From Epiperipatus broadwayi (taxonomy: Eukaryota > Onychophora > Udeonychophora > Euonychophora > Peripatidae): DNA of 64,000 nucleotides. Position 1 is the stretch's first letter. The number at the start of each line of letters is the position of its first letter. A program made the position numbers and the translations under genes. Below the pieces are notes generated by a model, which saw only the letters and a list, made by a program, of their open reading frames with translations, was not told the DNA's origin and searched no databases. Positions 13,461-23,854 of the stretch are shown in pieces. The stretch lies in contig JAQFVV010012396.1 in the NCBI GenBank assembly GCA_028023455.1, positions 10,458,085 through 10,522,084 on the forward strand, in the 5' to 3' direction.

Positions 13461-14314
13461 ATTCTTGCCAGTTTACAAATGGATGTCATTCATTGGCTAT
13501 CTACTCATATTTATTAAACTTTTTCATGATGTGACAGTTTTTCATAATGCTGTGCTAGAATTATTGATAAATATGAATATCATAAGAATTGTCTTTTTAT
13601 CTCCAGTTTAAATTCCTACCCCAGTTGACGTTTTTTATTTTTTTGAATTGTTTATCAGTAATCAAGGAATTCAGTAGTCAAGAAATTCATCAATAATAAA
13701 CACCTAGGTGTTACAACTACTTATTTATTATACATATTATATAATGCTTATTTAAATATTACATATATTAATTCTTTGATATATATAATAACTATATAAA
13801 TCATTTTGAAACTGGATTACTCAGCAAAGAATGTATGTTTAAGCAGATCTATTTGAGATCACCCTGCATATCATGCAAGGGAAATAACCTAGAAAAGATG
13901 GTCCAGTGAAGTATTATGCTCCTAGAAGTGCAGAGACCATTGTTGCTTTCATTTTTTTAAGGAATATGTTTCTATTAATTTTTTTTTCAAGTCATTTAAC
14001 TTTATGAATGTCCTGAGGCTTTTTTTAAAAAAGTATTAGTTAGAATATTAGTTAGCATTTAACCTAATATTTAGTTGATGTAGAAACTCAGATAATGTTT
14101 TTTGATATCTTTATTGTGTATCAGGTTATATGTGGTTTAGCTGTAGACACTGGAGTTCAAGATCCATGGATTGTATCTGTAGTTCTGTCACTTCTAGTGT
14201 TTGAACTTCTTACAAACTTCAGAATAATAAAAAATCCCTCAATTTATTATTATTGTTGTTGTTGTTTTTATGTGTGAACAGATATATATATATATTACTT
14301 TTAATGAATGACTC

Positions 14315-15420
14315 CACCCTCCCAGGCTCATCCCCCATAGTTCAGTGCTACAAGGCTCCTCATTAAGCACCCTTCTTTTCACAATATATATTAATTCTCT
14401 GCTAAAAACAATTAAAGAATTTTTAGTATATGTATATATAACAGATCTTAAAATGAATATTAAATATTTTGTTTACTGATATCTCAATTTTTCTATCCAG
14501 AAAACAATTTTCATTTCCAAATACATTACTACACAATTATGCGAATAAATATAAATACTTTCATTATGGGGGAGTTATGTACAGGGCAAATTTATATTGA
14601 ATTCACTATTAAAGACCACTTTAAGGGAATAGCTCTTTTCTCTGCTTCCTATTTTACCTCAGTCATGAACGAATGAAAACAAATATGTACAGAAGTACTA
14701 TGCTAAAAAAATAAAGAAAATTATTAATTTACTTTCTGAATCATATCTCTTTCTCCACACAATGACAATAGCTATTTATTACACACCAATAATAATATTT
14801 ACATAAAAATTATTAACCAGAGGCAATCTCAATTAGCCAGTTTTAAAGACTTTTATCATATAATGGACTTGAGTTTTATTCACTAGATTTATTTATGATT
14901 CAAAGGCATTTAATACTATTTCAGCATGTGCAGCATCTTATCTTGAGATAGTATTTAAAATCATTCCAATAAATAAATCACCTATTATTGATTATTTAAA
15001 ATCCCTAAGAGATTTATTAATAAGGATAAAGAATCTGATTTATTCCTCTTTTAAAAATAAACAACACTGTCTGTAAATATATATATATATTACTTTACCC
15101 AGTTGCATGCCAAAACAAAAAAACCTATACTTAACTTGAGAAATAAACAACTATGCCACAAATTTAGAAACTGACCATTTGAACCAAAGTTTTTGGGATT
15201 TTTCTAAAATTAAACTTAGAAGCATTACTCATGAACCATGTTTACAATACTGTATAGAAGATATCTTCAAATAATGGAAGATTAATGTAATCTTTGCCAT
15301 AAAGAATCAGAAATACAATCTCATATTTTTTCATTTGTACTAGTCTTGACAAGTTTTTAGGGCTGAGATACCAACTCTATTTAAAACAAAAAAATAGAAA
15401 TGACATATTTCCTAGAAATC
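14315..15420 (+). pseudogene. Decayed L1/Tx1-like LINE ORF2 fragment
   Basis: At 14330-14425 the plus strand reads SSVLQGSSLSTLLFTIYINSL, RT motif B. It closely resembles the same block of the complete LINE at 23.3-28.7 kb (QGSPVSTLFFTLYINPL). Near 15290-15350 the text VICHKESEIQSHIFSF matches, with losses, the C-terminal Cys/His knuckle of that LINE (CRLCQREEETQYHFLSDC). The part between them has lost clear motif C and carries many stops. I take it as a related, older copy in the opposite orientation; its ends are not defined. Confidence 0.55.
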
Positions 15421-15582
15421 TTTGGTAAAGATCTTTTTTCACATATTCATGCAAGTTCATTATTCTCTAGGAATATGGGCACTAGATCTATATTTAGACA
15501 TTAAATATAGCTCAATGTATATGTAAACAAAAAGAGTAAATCATGATTCTTCAGCCTTTGAATTAAACACACTTTAAATTTG

Positions 15583-15655
15583 AATAAAGTATCAAGAATA
15601 GAATGAATTCACTTATTCTTGAAGCTCTGATATTTATAAGCATACATTAGTCAAC
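15583..15655 (+). repeat. Dispersed repeat fragment matching 53608-53680
   Basis: Shared text includes ATTCTTGAAGCTCTGAT and TATAAGCATAC, against ATTCTTGGAGCTCTGAT and TATGAGCATAC near 53640. At 53.6 kb the same segment lies about 250 bp upstream of copy D of the 450-bp family, so it may belong to a larger composite element. Confidence 0.6.
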
Positions 15656-15659
15656 ATTT

Positions 15660-17845
15660 AGAGTGTTTTTAATTCATAGATTTATATTTTTGTATTCAAT
15701 AATAATCCTGGAAGAGATCCAAATACATTTAGAAATAAGCTTAATAATAAAAATAAATAAATAGAAGAGTTGTTGAATGCAAAATTTGCATTGAAACCTG
15801 GTCAATTTTTTATCAATCATTAAGACTCTTACTTCAGATGGACTTAGAGGTTTTTCCCAGTAATGAAAACTTTATTGTTGCATATGAAATAGTTGGAAAA
15901 AAATTAATGTATATATTTAAATTTTATGATTTATATTTAATTTCTGATTTTGTTTAAATATAATTAACTCTGATGAAATAGTTGGAAATTTTCTATTATT
16001 TTTCATTTTACTCTTGGATATTACATGTTGGAAAAAAAAGCAAATGAATTAAAATTCAATAAATTAATAAAGTATCTTTGAAAGATGGTGATGATGATTA
16101 TGTACTGTAACTTAGAATGGGAGCACAATGCCATTATATAATTAAATCATGCAAGTTAAACAATCAGCAAGATTGAATAAAATAAATAGAATTTGGATAT
16201 TAATGTTATGGAATAATGACTTTAACATTGTTAAAATAAATTTAAAAAATATAATGATTCATTTTATGATGCATACATCTTATGTATATTTAAGAAATAA
16301 TAATACAGATATGAATTGTTTTAATAGCTTATGTTATTAGTTCATAGTATTTATTAAAAGCTTAGCCTGAAACAATATTGTTGAACATGATATGTTATTT
16401 TCAAGTAAAAAGAGGTACATTCTGTAAAATATAATTTAGTTTATAGAATTTTACATTTTCATATGTCAAAGATTGCATTTGCAGTATTAAATAACTCCAA
16501 AATGTTCTTACTTATTAAAATTTATATTAAATACACAAAGTACTTAAAATAATTTTGTATATATATGTTAGTATGCCTGGCGAAGTGGGTTATTCTTTTT
16601 TGTTTGGCTAAGATATACAATGAAGTGAAAATAAAATAAAATATTTTAAAAATATATTTTTTTAAAATCAATTGTTAAGCATGATAAAACAAGTTTGTTG
16701 TAAACAAATTAGCACATTTTGTGGAATGATGTAATCAACTCATTTGGTAAACACTTAAACTATTTATTAGTAGTATGATTTTTATCAGTAAATATCCTGG
16801 ACAGATGGAAAAGTTAGCATGGGAATTTAAGAAAACATGTTTTTTGGATAACAAATTATTTACCTATAAAAGCAGGAGAAAAATAATTTTTAAGCAGGTA
16901 TTATTAATAGCTGGAAAATATTTGTTGAAACAAGGTTGAACTAGGTCTTTGAACTGAAATTTAGTTGAATTAAGAAATAAAGGATAATCTTATAATGCTT
17001 CCCACAAGTTTGAGCTAATTATAATATTGAACATTAATCACTGAGATGGAAAGAAATAGGCTAACTTGAGAAAAATAATTTTTAGTATATTACTTAACTA
17101 AAACTAAGGAATCTTTCATTGAAGATGTTATGGCTTATAAGATGATTGACTATCGACCTTATACTATGTACTTTCTTGGAAATGAACCTGCAAAGTTCTA
17201 AAATGAGAAGCTGTTGCCTGACTGATTCTTTGACATGTTAATCTGAACTACTCAATCTGACAAAAAATAAGTCTGTAGCTTAAAAAAAGAAGACACAACA
17301 GGATTACCATAATCTGGATTATTATCTGATAGAGAAATCAAATGATTAGCATCTGAACAATAAATTATTAGATTTTATTTATTATAGTATCATGAATGAT
17401 ATATTTTAACTGATCTAGATGTAAACCAAAGCTTGACAGTTCCAAAACCAGTTCTACTGTTATGATGTTTTAGTTTTATGTACTAATTCATTCATAATTC
17501 AGACTTACAGTAAAATCTTAAGTCCCTTGTGTAAACTTGAAATCTTACAAATAAATGAAAAATACATTTGTGAAATATGCATTAGTTAATATTAACCCAA
17601 GTTTTCTCCAAACATCAACCTTTTTAATAGTTTCAGATTGTGGTTTTGATGATTTTTTATGGAATTGTAATATATTTAATAAAATGAAAAGTTCAATTCT
17701 AATGGCTTTATTATAGAGAAAGTCAAATATTTTTGATAGAACTTATTTCTAACAGATAATTAAAAATAATTTGAAAGATAATTTATATGAACTCTATTTG
17801 AATCCTAATATTTTAGAGTTATGTTTACTCTTTTGAAACTAACAT
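15660..17845. other. AT-rich DNA without recognisable genes
   Basis: No protein domain, tRNA-like box or clear repeat was found. The 63-residue frame at 16149-16340 is compositionally unremarkable AT-rich translation. Confidence 0.5.
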
Positions 17846-17849
17846 GGAT

Positions 17850-18180
17850 TCAAATCATGACTATTTCTAAAGAGGGATTTGAATTTAGGATTTTCCAGTC
17901 TATATTCATTCCCCACTCCATCTCATGCAATTGATACACATGGCTACATGCATATGAAAAAGATAAATGATTCCCAGTATATGTATTTCATACAGAATCA
18001 GCACTCATCAGTTGGGCCAGATCATAGTCTCCACACATATATACAATCAGTGCTCAATTTATATTAAGATAGCAGTTCCTTAAATTTAATGGACAGACTT
18101 CAATCTTCTCACTCTTCCAACTATTCAATCATTCATTTCATTGAAAAACTTGTGATGGAATGATCAAAGCCCTTATTGGC
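17850..18180 (-). repeat. Copy C of the ~450-bp dispersed repeat, inverted
   Basis: The reverse complement aligns with copies A, B and D from the TTTTTCAATGAAATGAAT block through the hammerhead-like core to the terminal TCAAATCCCT block. It lacks the most upstream part present in copies B and D. It abuts a partial direct copy at about 18175, giving a head-to-head arrangement. The short open frame at 17879-18067 lies inside the repeat and is not a gene. Confidence 0.8.
17967..18025 (-). ncRNA. Candidate type I hammerhead ribozyme, copy C
   Basis: On the minus strand, CUGAUGA is intact (18005-18011 complement) and GAAA lies at 17986-17989 complement. Stem II is GUGC/GUAU, where a C-to-U change leaves a G-U wobble. 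The lower part of stem I is CCCAA against CUGGG, with one mismatch at the base. The upper part is AUGAU with AUCAU, five perfect pairs. Stem III AUA...UAU is followed by A, giving an AUA cleavage triplet. This copy has the canonical core, but its 1.1-2.1 pair is broken. Confidence 0.55.
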
Positions 18181-18275
18181 ATATATTAGGGATCATTTAT
18201 CTTTTTTGCATGTATGTGATCATGTGTATCAGTTGGTTGAGATGGAGTGGGGGATGAATATAGACTGAAAAAGTC
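18181..18275 (+). repeat. Partial direct copy of the ~450-bp repeat
   Basis: The match to the other copies begins around CATATATTAGGGATCATTTA, almost exactly at the predicted hammerhead cleavage position. It runs through GATCATGTGTATCAGTTG to GAATATAGACTGAAAAAGTCC. The 5' half, including CUGAUGA, is missing. Confidence 0.7.
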
Positions 18276-18334
18276 CTCTACTTACATATACAAGAAACAT
18301 TCAGAATAAGCAAATTACATTTAAGCAAATTACA

Positions 18335-18795
18335 TATTATCTTGGAAATAGTTTACATCATAGTGTAAGTTCAGCTCATCCTTCTATTAATATATATGGA
18401 TACATAATGGTTTGGTGGTGTGAGGGATTAGATTAACATTATGTCTACATGGGTATGACTACAATAAGCAAATCCAGTAAGGGTTTTGAAATGCCATCAT
18501 TGGGTTTTTCAATAAAATGAATGGTTCAATAGTTGGAAGGGTGAAAAGATTAAAGCATGTCCAGTAAAGTTTAAGGAATTGCTATCTTAATATAAACTGA
18601 TTGTATATATGTGTGGGAAATTTTGATTTGGCCCAACTGATGAGTGCTGGTTCTGCATGAAATATGTATATTGGAGATCATTTATCCTTTTTCACATGTA
18701 TGTGTTCATGTGTATCAGTTTTTTGAGATGGAGTGGAGAGTGAATATAGATTGAAAAATCCTACGGTCAAATCCCTCTCTCTTTCTCTCTATATA
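18335..18795 (+). repeat. Copy B of the ~450-bp dispersed repeat, most complete
   Basis: It starts with CTTGGAAATAG then TTTACATCATAG. It continues through GAGGGATTAGATTAACAT, GTCTACATGGGTATGAC, TTTTTCAATAAAATGAAT, TCTTAATATAAACTGA and the hammerhead-like core to GGTCAAATCCCTCTCTC. Copy D (53911-54345) matches along the whole length. There is no coding capacity. It ends in a TC/TA microsatellite. Confidence 0.8.
18624..18680 (+). ncRNA. Candidate type I hammerhead ribozyme, copy B
   Basis: This is the best preserved copy. CUGAUGA is at 18637-18643, stem II GUGC/GCAU has loop UGGUUCU, and GAAA is at 18659-18662. Stem III AUA/UAU has a two-base loop, and the AUA triplet ends at 18670, the predicted cleavage position. 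Stem I pairs CCAA (18633-18636) with UUGG (18671-18674), and UGAUU (18624-18628) with GAUCA (18676-18680), across an internal loop. A very short stem III is typical of some animal type I hammerheads, which cleave better as dimers. Activity is inferred, not shown. Confidence 0.6.
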
Positions 18796-18797
18796 TA

Positions 18798-18914
18798 AAT
18801 ATTCACTAGAATAAAAACTACAAAATTTAAAAAAATGCTATAGCAAAGAATTTTAATCTTTAATTTTATATAGGCATTTTTTAAAATTTTGTAGTTTTTA
18901 TTCTAGTGAATATT
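18798..18914. repeat. Near-perfect inverted repeat (41-bp arms)
   Basis: Arms 18798-18838 and 18874-18914 are reverse complements with a single mismatch by my reading. They contain CACTAGAATAAAAACTAC and its complement around a 35-bp loop. The element lies immediately downstream of repeat copy B and may be a small MITE or a snap-back rearrangement. Confidence 0.85.
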
Positions 18915-19243
18915 TTTATTATATTTATATTATTTGATATTATATATATATATATATTCAGTATAAGGTAATATTTAATAAGTAATAATCCTTGTTAATT
19001 AATTGTGGAATAATCAAGGTGATTAATTTGTTAACTCAATTTTTTTTTTACAAAATCTTTTTTGAAATTTTGCAATTTATATACCATATAATTATTTTTC
19101 TTCAAAATGACTATTTTCATGTCTTGTGTTTGAATCTTCAAAATATCCAAAACTTTTCTTTATTTATCAACTTAATGGCCTCATTTTCCTCCCTGGTAAT
19201 CATCAAAGATGATAGCAATACAACATTATTGCTCATTTATGTG

Positions 19244-19275
<32 letters not shown>

Positions 19276-19776
19276 TGAATTAAATATTTCCATGGATTAT
19301 TATTATAATAAAAAATAGAAATGAGATTATATTCATGTAAATAAAGATACATTTTAGCCATTAACATTGCCAAGAAACTATCAATTACTATTAATTAATA
19401 ATCTCTGAAGATAAATAAGTTTTCTCATTAGCTCTTTTGTTGGAGTTTTTTGTAAAGTAAATATAATACAATTAAATTAACCAGTTCTAAGTAATATGTA
19501 ATATTAATTAATGGGATTTCACATGATCACCATTTCTTATACTTACACAATCTTTAAAACAGTAACAACTCTCTTCAGATAGAAGGCATTAGATGGGGAT
19601 TTTTATGCAAGCATTTATTGATTATGGACTATACTGTATGGAGAGAATTGCTACTTTTTATCTTCTAATTTTGGTTTACGTTAATGTAATATACTCCAGC
19701 AAAGTTGTTAATGTAATGAAGAAAATGAATCATTTTTATCATTTTTCCAAACTTTTCTGTGAACATTTAAACTAAA
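18915..19776. other. AT-rich DNA with a TA/TG microsatellite
   Basis: A (TA)n(TG)n tract sits at about 19245-19274. The 108-residue open frame at 18992-19318 reads through it (poly-Val/Cys) and is not a believable protein. Nothing else is recognisable. Confidence 0.5.
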
Positions 19777-20125
19777 TTAAAGCAGGCAAAACTCTCTATA
19801 CAGTAGTGCCACTCAGTGCAAGCCAGAGTAATCAATGGATTCCATAAGGCTTGTGCATAGAATCCCTATCCAGTGCCTACTCATCCAATATCGCCAGACT
19901 AGTTTCTGGCTTGTGACCTTCATCAGTGAGGAACTTTTGATCTGAGAGCACTGCACCTAGATCTTAAGATCTAATGCAATGAAGGCCACAGGCCAGAAAT
20001 TAGTCTGGGGATATTGGATGAGTAGGCACTAAATAGGGATTTTATGCACAAGCCTTCTGGCATCCATTGATTACTCTGACTTGCACTGAGTGGCACTACT
20101 ATATAGAGAGTTTTGCCTATTTTAA
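19777..20125. mobile_element. 341-bp fold-back MITE flanked by TTAA
   Basis: Arms of about 140 bp (19784-19924 and 19979-20118) are imperfect reverse complements around a 54-bp loop. The outermost sequence AGGCAAAACTCTCTATA recurs inverted at the far end. TTAA occurs on both sides at symmetric distances (19777-19780 and 20122-20125), which would fit a TTAA target duplication as in piggyBac or Kolobok families. In DNA this AT-rich the match could be chance. It has no ORF. The arms also carry a TGATGAAGG...CCAGAAA string (see findings). Confidence 0.7.
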
Positions 20126-20498
20126 TAACAGTTATGAGCAAGCATAAGAAATGGTCATCATGTTATGTTTGGTGGTTTAACATTTAAACTAGATAAGTGG
20201 TGAAATTTAAATCAGAAGTGACATTTATGCAAGTCTCACTCAAATTGTTCATAACTTGAATATTGAAGGTCACTGTATCAATGTGACCAGCACCTAAAAG
20301 TTAGATTACCTCTCTAATTGATATTAATATATATATAAAGAAAATGCCCCTTGCAAAAAAGAAGCAATATTTTGTTCTAAATAATAAAAGCTATTAGAAA
20401 AATAAAGTGACGATTGAAAAAAAAAAATACATAAAAATAAACTGATTACAAAATTAATGCTTTCTAACAATAATACTATTATCTTTCATTCACTTCAG
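20126..20498. other. Spacer, no gene seen
   Basis: AT-rich, with no recognisable features. Its last 30 bases form the pyrimidine-rich tract and AG that precede the candidate exon. Confidence 0.4.
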
Positions 20499-20586
20499 GA
20501 AAACAGCAACCAAACATAATGATAATAGTTCATTTTGCTATGAATATGAGAGTGGCATAAGTTCTGGAAAGCGCTGTCATATTTAA
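20499..20586 (+). CDS. Possible terminal exon of an unidentified gene
   Basis: A pyrimidine-rich tract ending TTCATTCACTTCAG precedes 20499. The following 87 bases, read from 20500, give 28 codons and a TAA at 20584-20586, with visibly higher GC and complexity than the flanks. The peptide ends SSFCYEYESGISSGKRCHI. If it is real, it would be the last coding exon of a gene whose other exons lie outside the window or are too short to see. No upstream exon, homolog or poly(A) site could be tied to it, so this is only a candidate. Confidence 0.25.
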
Positions 20587-20929
20587 TTAATAGAAATAAC
20601 AAGCTTCTCTATAGTTGCGTATAAGCACACTTATTACATTTATTATATATATGTACTATATTTGCATTAAGAAATATATAAGTTATTAAGGATAAAAATT
20701 TACACATTTATTTTAATTCATTATTATTTGTATAAATTCAGAGGATATGTAATATATTGCATATTATGTTTACATTATAAGGCAAAGAGAATTTTCAATA
20801 TATATAGTAAAAGATAATAATGTTTTGATTTTGTAATTTATTATATTACTATGTTGTGAATTCTTTGATAATAATATCTTATTGATAAGCAAAATGTGAT
20901 TGGATTGATTCTAATTGAGAAAACAATAA
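20587..20929. other. AT-rich spacer
   Basis: Nothing recognisable. Confidence 0.4.
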
Positions 20930-21300
20930 AAGAAAAGGAAAGAGGGGCCCCGATGAAATCTCAATATAGCCAATTGAATAGAATTATTGTGCTCAGCTGC
21001 TGTAATTCATTAATTGACCACATAATGATCTGACATATCATTGACTATACAGTAAATAAATCAATATCAGGAAGCATGTCCTCAGCATTGTGTGAATTCA
21101 TGATTCCTTTATCATTCTGCCCAGTGTTTATCATTCTCTTGCATAGAATCTTCCATAACATTCTATTTCGTCATTTGTCCATGTTTTATAATGTTTGTGA
21201 AATAATAGAAAAATAGTATTTGTAGTTCCTAATCGTTCATTCAACAGATTTGTCTGATCCATTTAGTAAAAACTTTGCATCTCACGAATTTTTGTTCAAT
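20930..21300. promoter_or_regulatory. Higher-complexity non-coding island (candidate conserved element)
   Basis: Against flanks made of A/T runs, this stretch has almost no low complexity and no ORF. It holds clustered transcription-factor-like words: CAGCTGCTG (E-box), TAATTCATTAATTGACC (homeodomain-type cores), ATAATGATC and a GGGGCCCCGATG palindrome-like start. That profile is typical of conserved enhancers in gene deserts, but conservation cannot be seen from one sequence. Confidence 0.3.
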
Positions 21301-21480
21301 TTTTTTTAATTACAGAATCTTTTTATATTGTATGTTTCATATGCATTTGATTTGTCCATTAAATTCTTATGTCCATCGAATACATCTAATTTAGATTCTA
21401 ATATTAATTCTTTTCTTTCTCAAATCTTGTCCATAATCTGTAAAACAATAAATATAATAAAAATAAAAACACATGGAGTT

Positions 21481-21656
21481 GCTCAGAAGTTCAAGCACTG
21501 GGAGTGTTGTATAGAGCTGGGGCCATAATTCATGGGCCTTGAACTTCAAAGCCTGTCAATAGGGCATTGCTCAAGAATTCATAAGAAATTTAAGCACCAC
21601 AAAGACAGAGCTGGGGCTATGACCTATAAGTATTGAATTCCAGAGTATGCCACTTT
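21481..21656 (+). repeat. Degenerate tandem duplication, ~88-bp unit
   Basis: Unit 1 starts GCTCAGAAGTTCAAGCAC at 21481, and unit 2 starts GCTCAAGAATTCATAAG at 21569. Both then contain AGAGCTGGGG-CATA and a TTGAA(C/T)T-C block. The units have diverged but the order is kept. The origin is unknown; GC is higher than the surroundings. Confidence 0.6.
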
Positions 21657-21659
21657 ACC

Positions 21660-23311
21660 ACATTATTAATTTGCATATTAATTTTATTTTTTTAAATCAT
21701 ACCATAATATCAATACTCTGATAAATTTTATCCACATCCATAAAATAAAAATCTTCATATTGTAAAAATTAATTGAATATATATATATGCTTTAAACTCG
21801 TTTCTTTTTTTTTCTCCACTTAAAAACAAAGTAAAAAAAAAGCTTTGTTGATTTAATTTTCTAGCGAACGTGAGTCATTGATGTACTAAAATGAGCAGTC
21901 GTTATCGAAATAGAAATTAAATTTGGAATCAACAATCTTTGGTGATTAATTTTTATCTGGTTATAGAAAACAAAGAAAATTGATCATAATACAAATAATA
22001 CTTTAATTTACAATATAATGCTCAATTAATTTCCATGATTCAATTATTTGCAGTTATGATTATTTTTTCAGAAATTATTTATTGTTTTATTGCCCGGAGA
22101 TGATACTGTATTGCATTAATTAAGAAGAAATACTAATGTTTATATATATAAATTTAATCTTTAAATTTATAATACTATTAACATTTAAGATTTTTTTAAA
22201 AATAAATATTTAGAAATAAACTTTAATATTTATCAAACGGCTTTTAAATAATTAAGAAGGTAGCTAACAGAAAGTGAAGTGGAAAATAATTTAGAATAAG
22301 AATTGCAGTGGCTAAACAAGCCAATAAAACAATCAATCAAATCATTGAAGTTTGAATTAAAAGGCTTATTAAATGTTTGGAAAAGAGGCAAAAAAAACAA
22401 ACAAACTTAGAAGCATGCATGATTTGTTTGGAAGCAAATGTAAAAGATAAGTTGCTTGAATAAGATAAAGAATATATTTATTGTACATACAGATGTTTTT
22501 AAAAAGAAAGATATATATATGGTGGTAAGTTAGAAAAGAAGAGGGAAAGTCACATTTATACAGACAGAATTCTTAAAGACATCTAAAAAACTATTAATTT
22601 TGAAAAGATAACAGAAAAAAAATATTGATAGATTACATCTCTCCATTCTAGATATTAGAATATAAATAGTGAGAACAAGAATCCCGCATAGTTTAGTAAA
22701 AGATTACTCTGGATGAATCTTCATGTGATCTCATGAACATTAAACCTTTTGATTATTTTATTTTATTGCAGCTCAACTTTTTTTGTGTGTGATTATTAAA
22801 TATTTTGATAGGAGTTTTGATTTTAACTATACCCAACTTAGTAACTGTACTTTTACTCATATTCTGCTCTGCTTAATCTTCATTATTGTGAAAACAATAA
22901 ATTTAAAAGTTCAATATTTCTGAATTGTTTTTAGCTGATGAAAGGTGATTTAAAAAAAAAAAAAACTTAGTTTGATCAAATGATGGTCTTTTATGTTTAT
23001 TCTGTCACTTTAATGATCAAATTTGTGCTGTTCCAACAAATATTATGAAAAGTTCAAATACTTTATAATTTTGAATCTAAATCAATTAACTTACATAGTT
23101 CTAGATCTACGCTAACAAGAAGAAAAGTGTCATCACTGTTTAGTTAGATATTAAAAGTATACTCATCAGTATTCAAAGCCTAGAATGGTTTGAAGTTGAT
23201 CTGAAGTAAAGTATGAGAGTTTCCTGATGACAAGTAATTAGTGATGATATTTAATAAATAGATTTTGATTAATTTTGTTATATTTTTAATATATATTTAA
23301 ATTAAATTCTA
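21660..23311. other. AT-rich DNA without recognisable genes
   Basis: No domain, RNA gene or clear repeat was found up to the left target-site duplication of the large LINE. Confidence 0.5.
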
Positions 23312-23327
23312 AGCACCAGGAACATTA
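23312..23327 (+). repeat. Target-site duplication, left copy
   Basis: The 16-bp word AGCACCAGGAACATTA is repeated identically at 28656-28671, at the other boundary of the LINE. A length of 16 bp fits endonuclease-type LINE integration. Confidence 0.92.
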
Positions 23328-23342
23328 TATTTTAAAGCATAC

Positions 23343-23348
23343 TTTATT
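23343..23348 (-). terminator. LINE polyadenylation signal
   Basis: AATAAA on the minus strand lies 15 bases from the 3' boundary given by the target-site duplication. The boundary is A/T-rich, but no long poly(A) tail remains. Confidence 0.6.
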
Positions 23349-23854
23349 GATTAAAAACCAATGATTACATTGGTAAGATTGGGCTTACACAGTAAGCATA
23401 GGTCAGTTCCTATGTCTAAACAGTTTTGCTGTGCATAAGATTGTTTACAGATATATAGGAGATAAAAAGAAGCTTTCTCTTGAGTTCTTTAAGTTGTGTT
23501 TTTGCTATTCTTAAGGCATCGAAAGTTGCCTGAATTCAGCTTGTCTAATTTTTTTTATACATTATGTTGATGGACCCTGTCATGTGTGTCCTGTTGGTTT
23601 TGGTGTATTGTGTGTTTTTTTTTTTTAGCTGTGTTATTCTGTATCTCTTTTCCTGTTTTTTAACTATAGTGCTGATTTTAGTTTAAATAGTGACCAAATT
23701 TCAGCAAAAATATCTGGTGGTGCTAGCATGCTATCCCTTTCTTTTATTTTTTCTAGCTTGTGGTGGAACATGTTGAGGTTTTGTTTTGCATTGTAGTCAA
23801 AAGTGAATTTACATCTGGTGTACCAGTATGCATACTAGCTAAATGTTGCTGCTC

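Noticed and set aside
15970-15995. CTGATGAAATAGTTGGAAAT as another hammerhead core
   Set aside because: Stem II cannot form and the flanks do not pair.
17879-18067. 62-codon open frame
   Set aside because: It lies entirely inside the inverted copy of the dispersed repeat, on the strand opposite to the ribozyme-like motif.
18992-19318. 108-codon plus-strand open frame
   Set aside because: It reads through a TA/TG microsatellite (poly-Val/Cys), has no domain, and its codon content is just AT-rich DNA.
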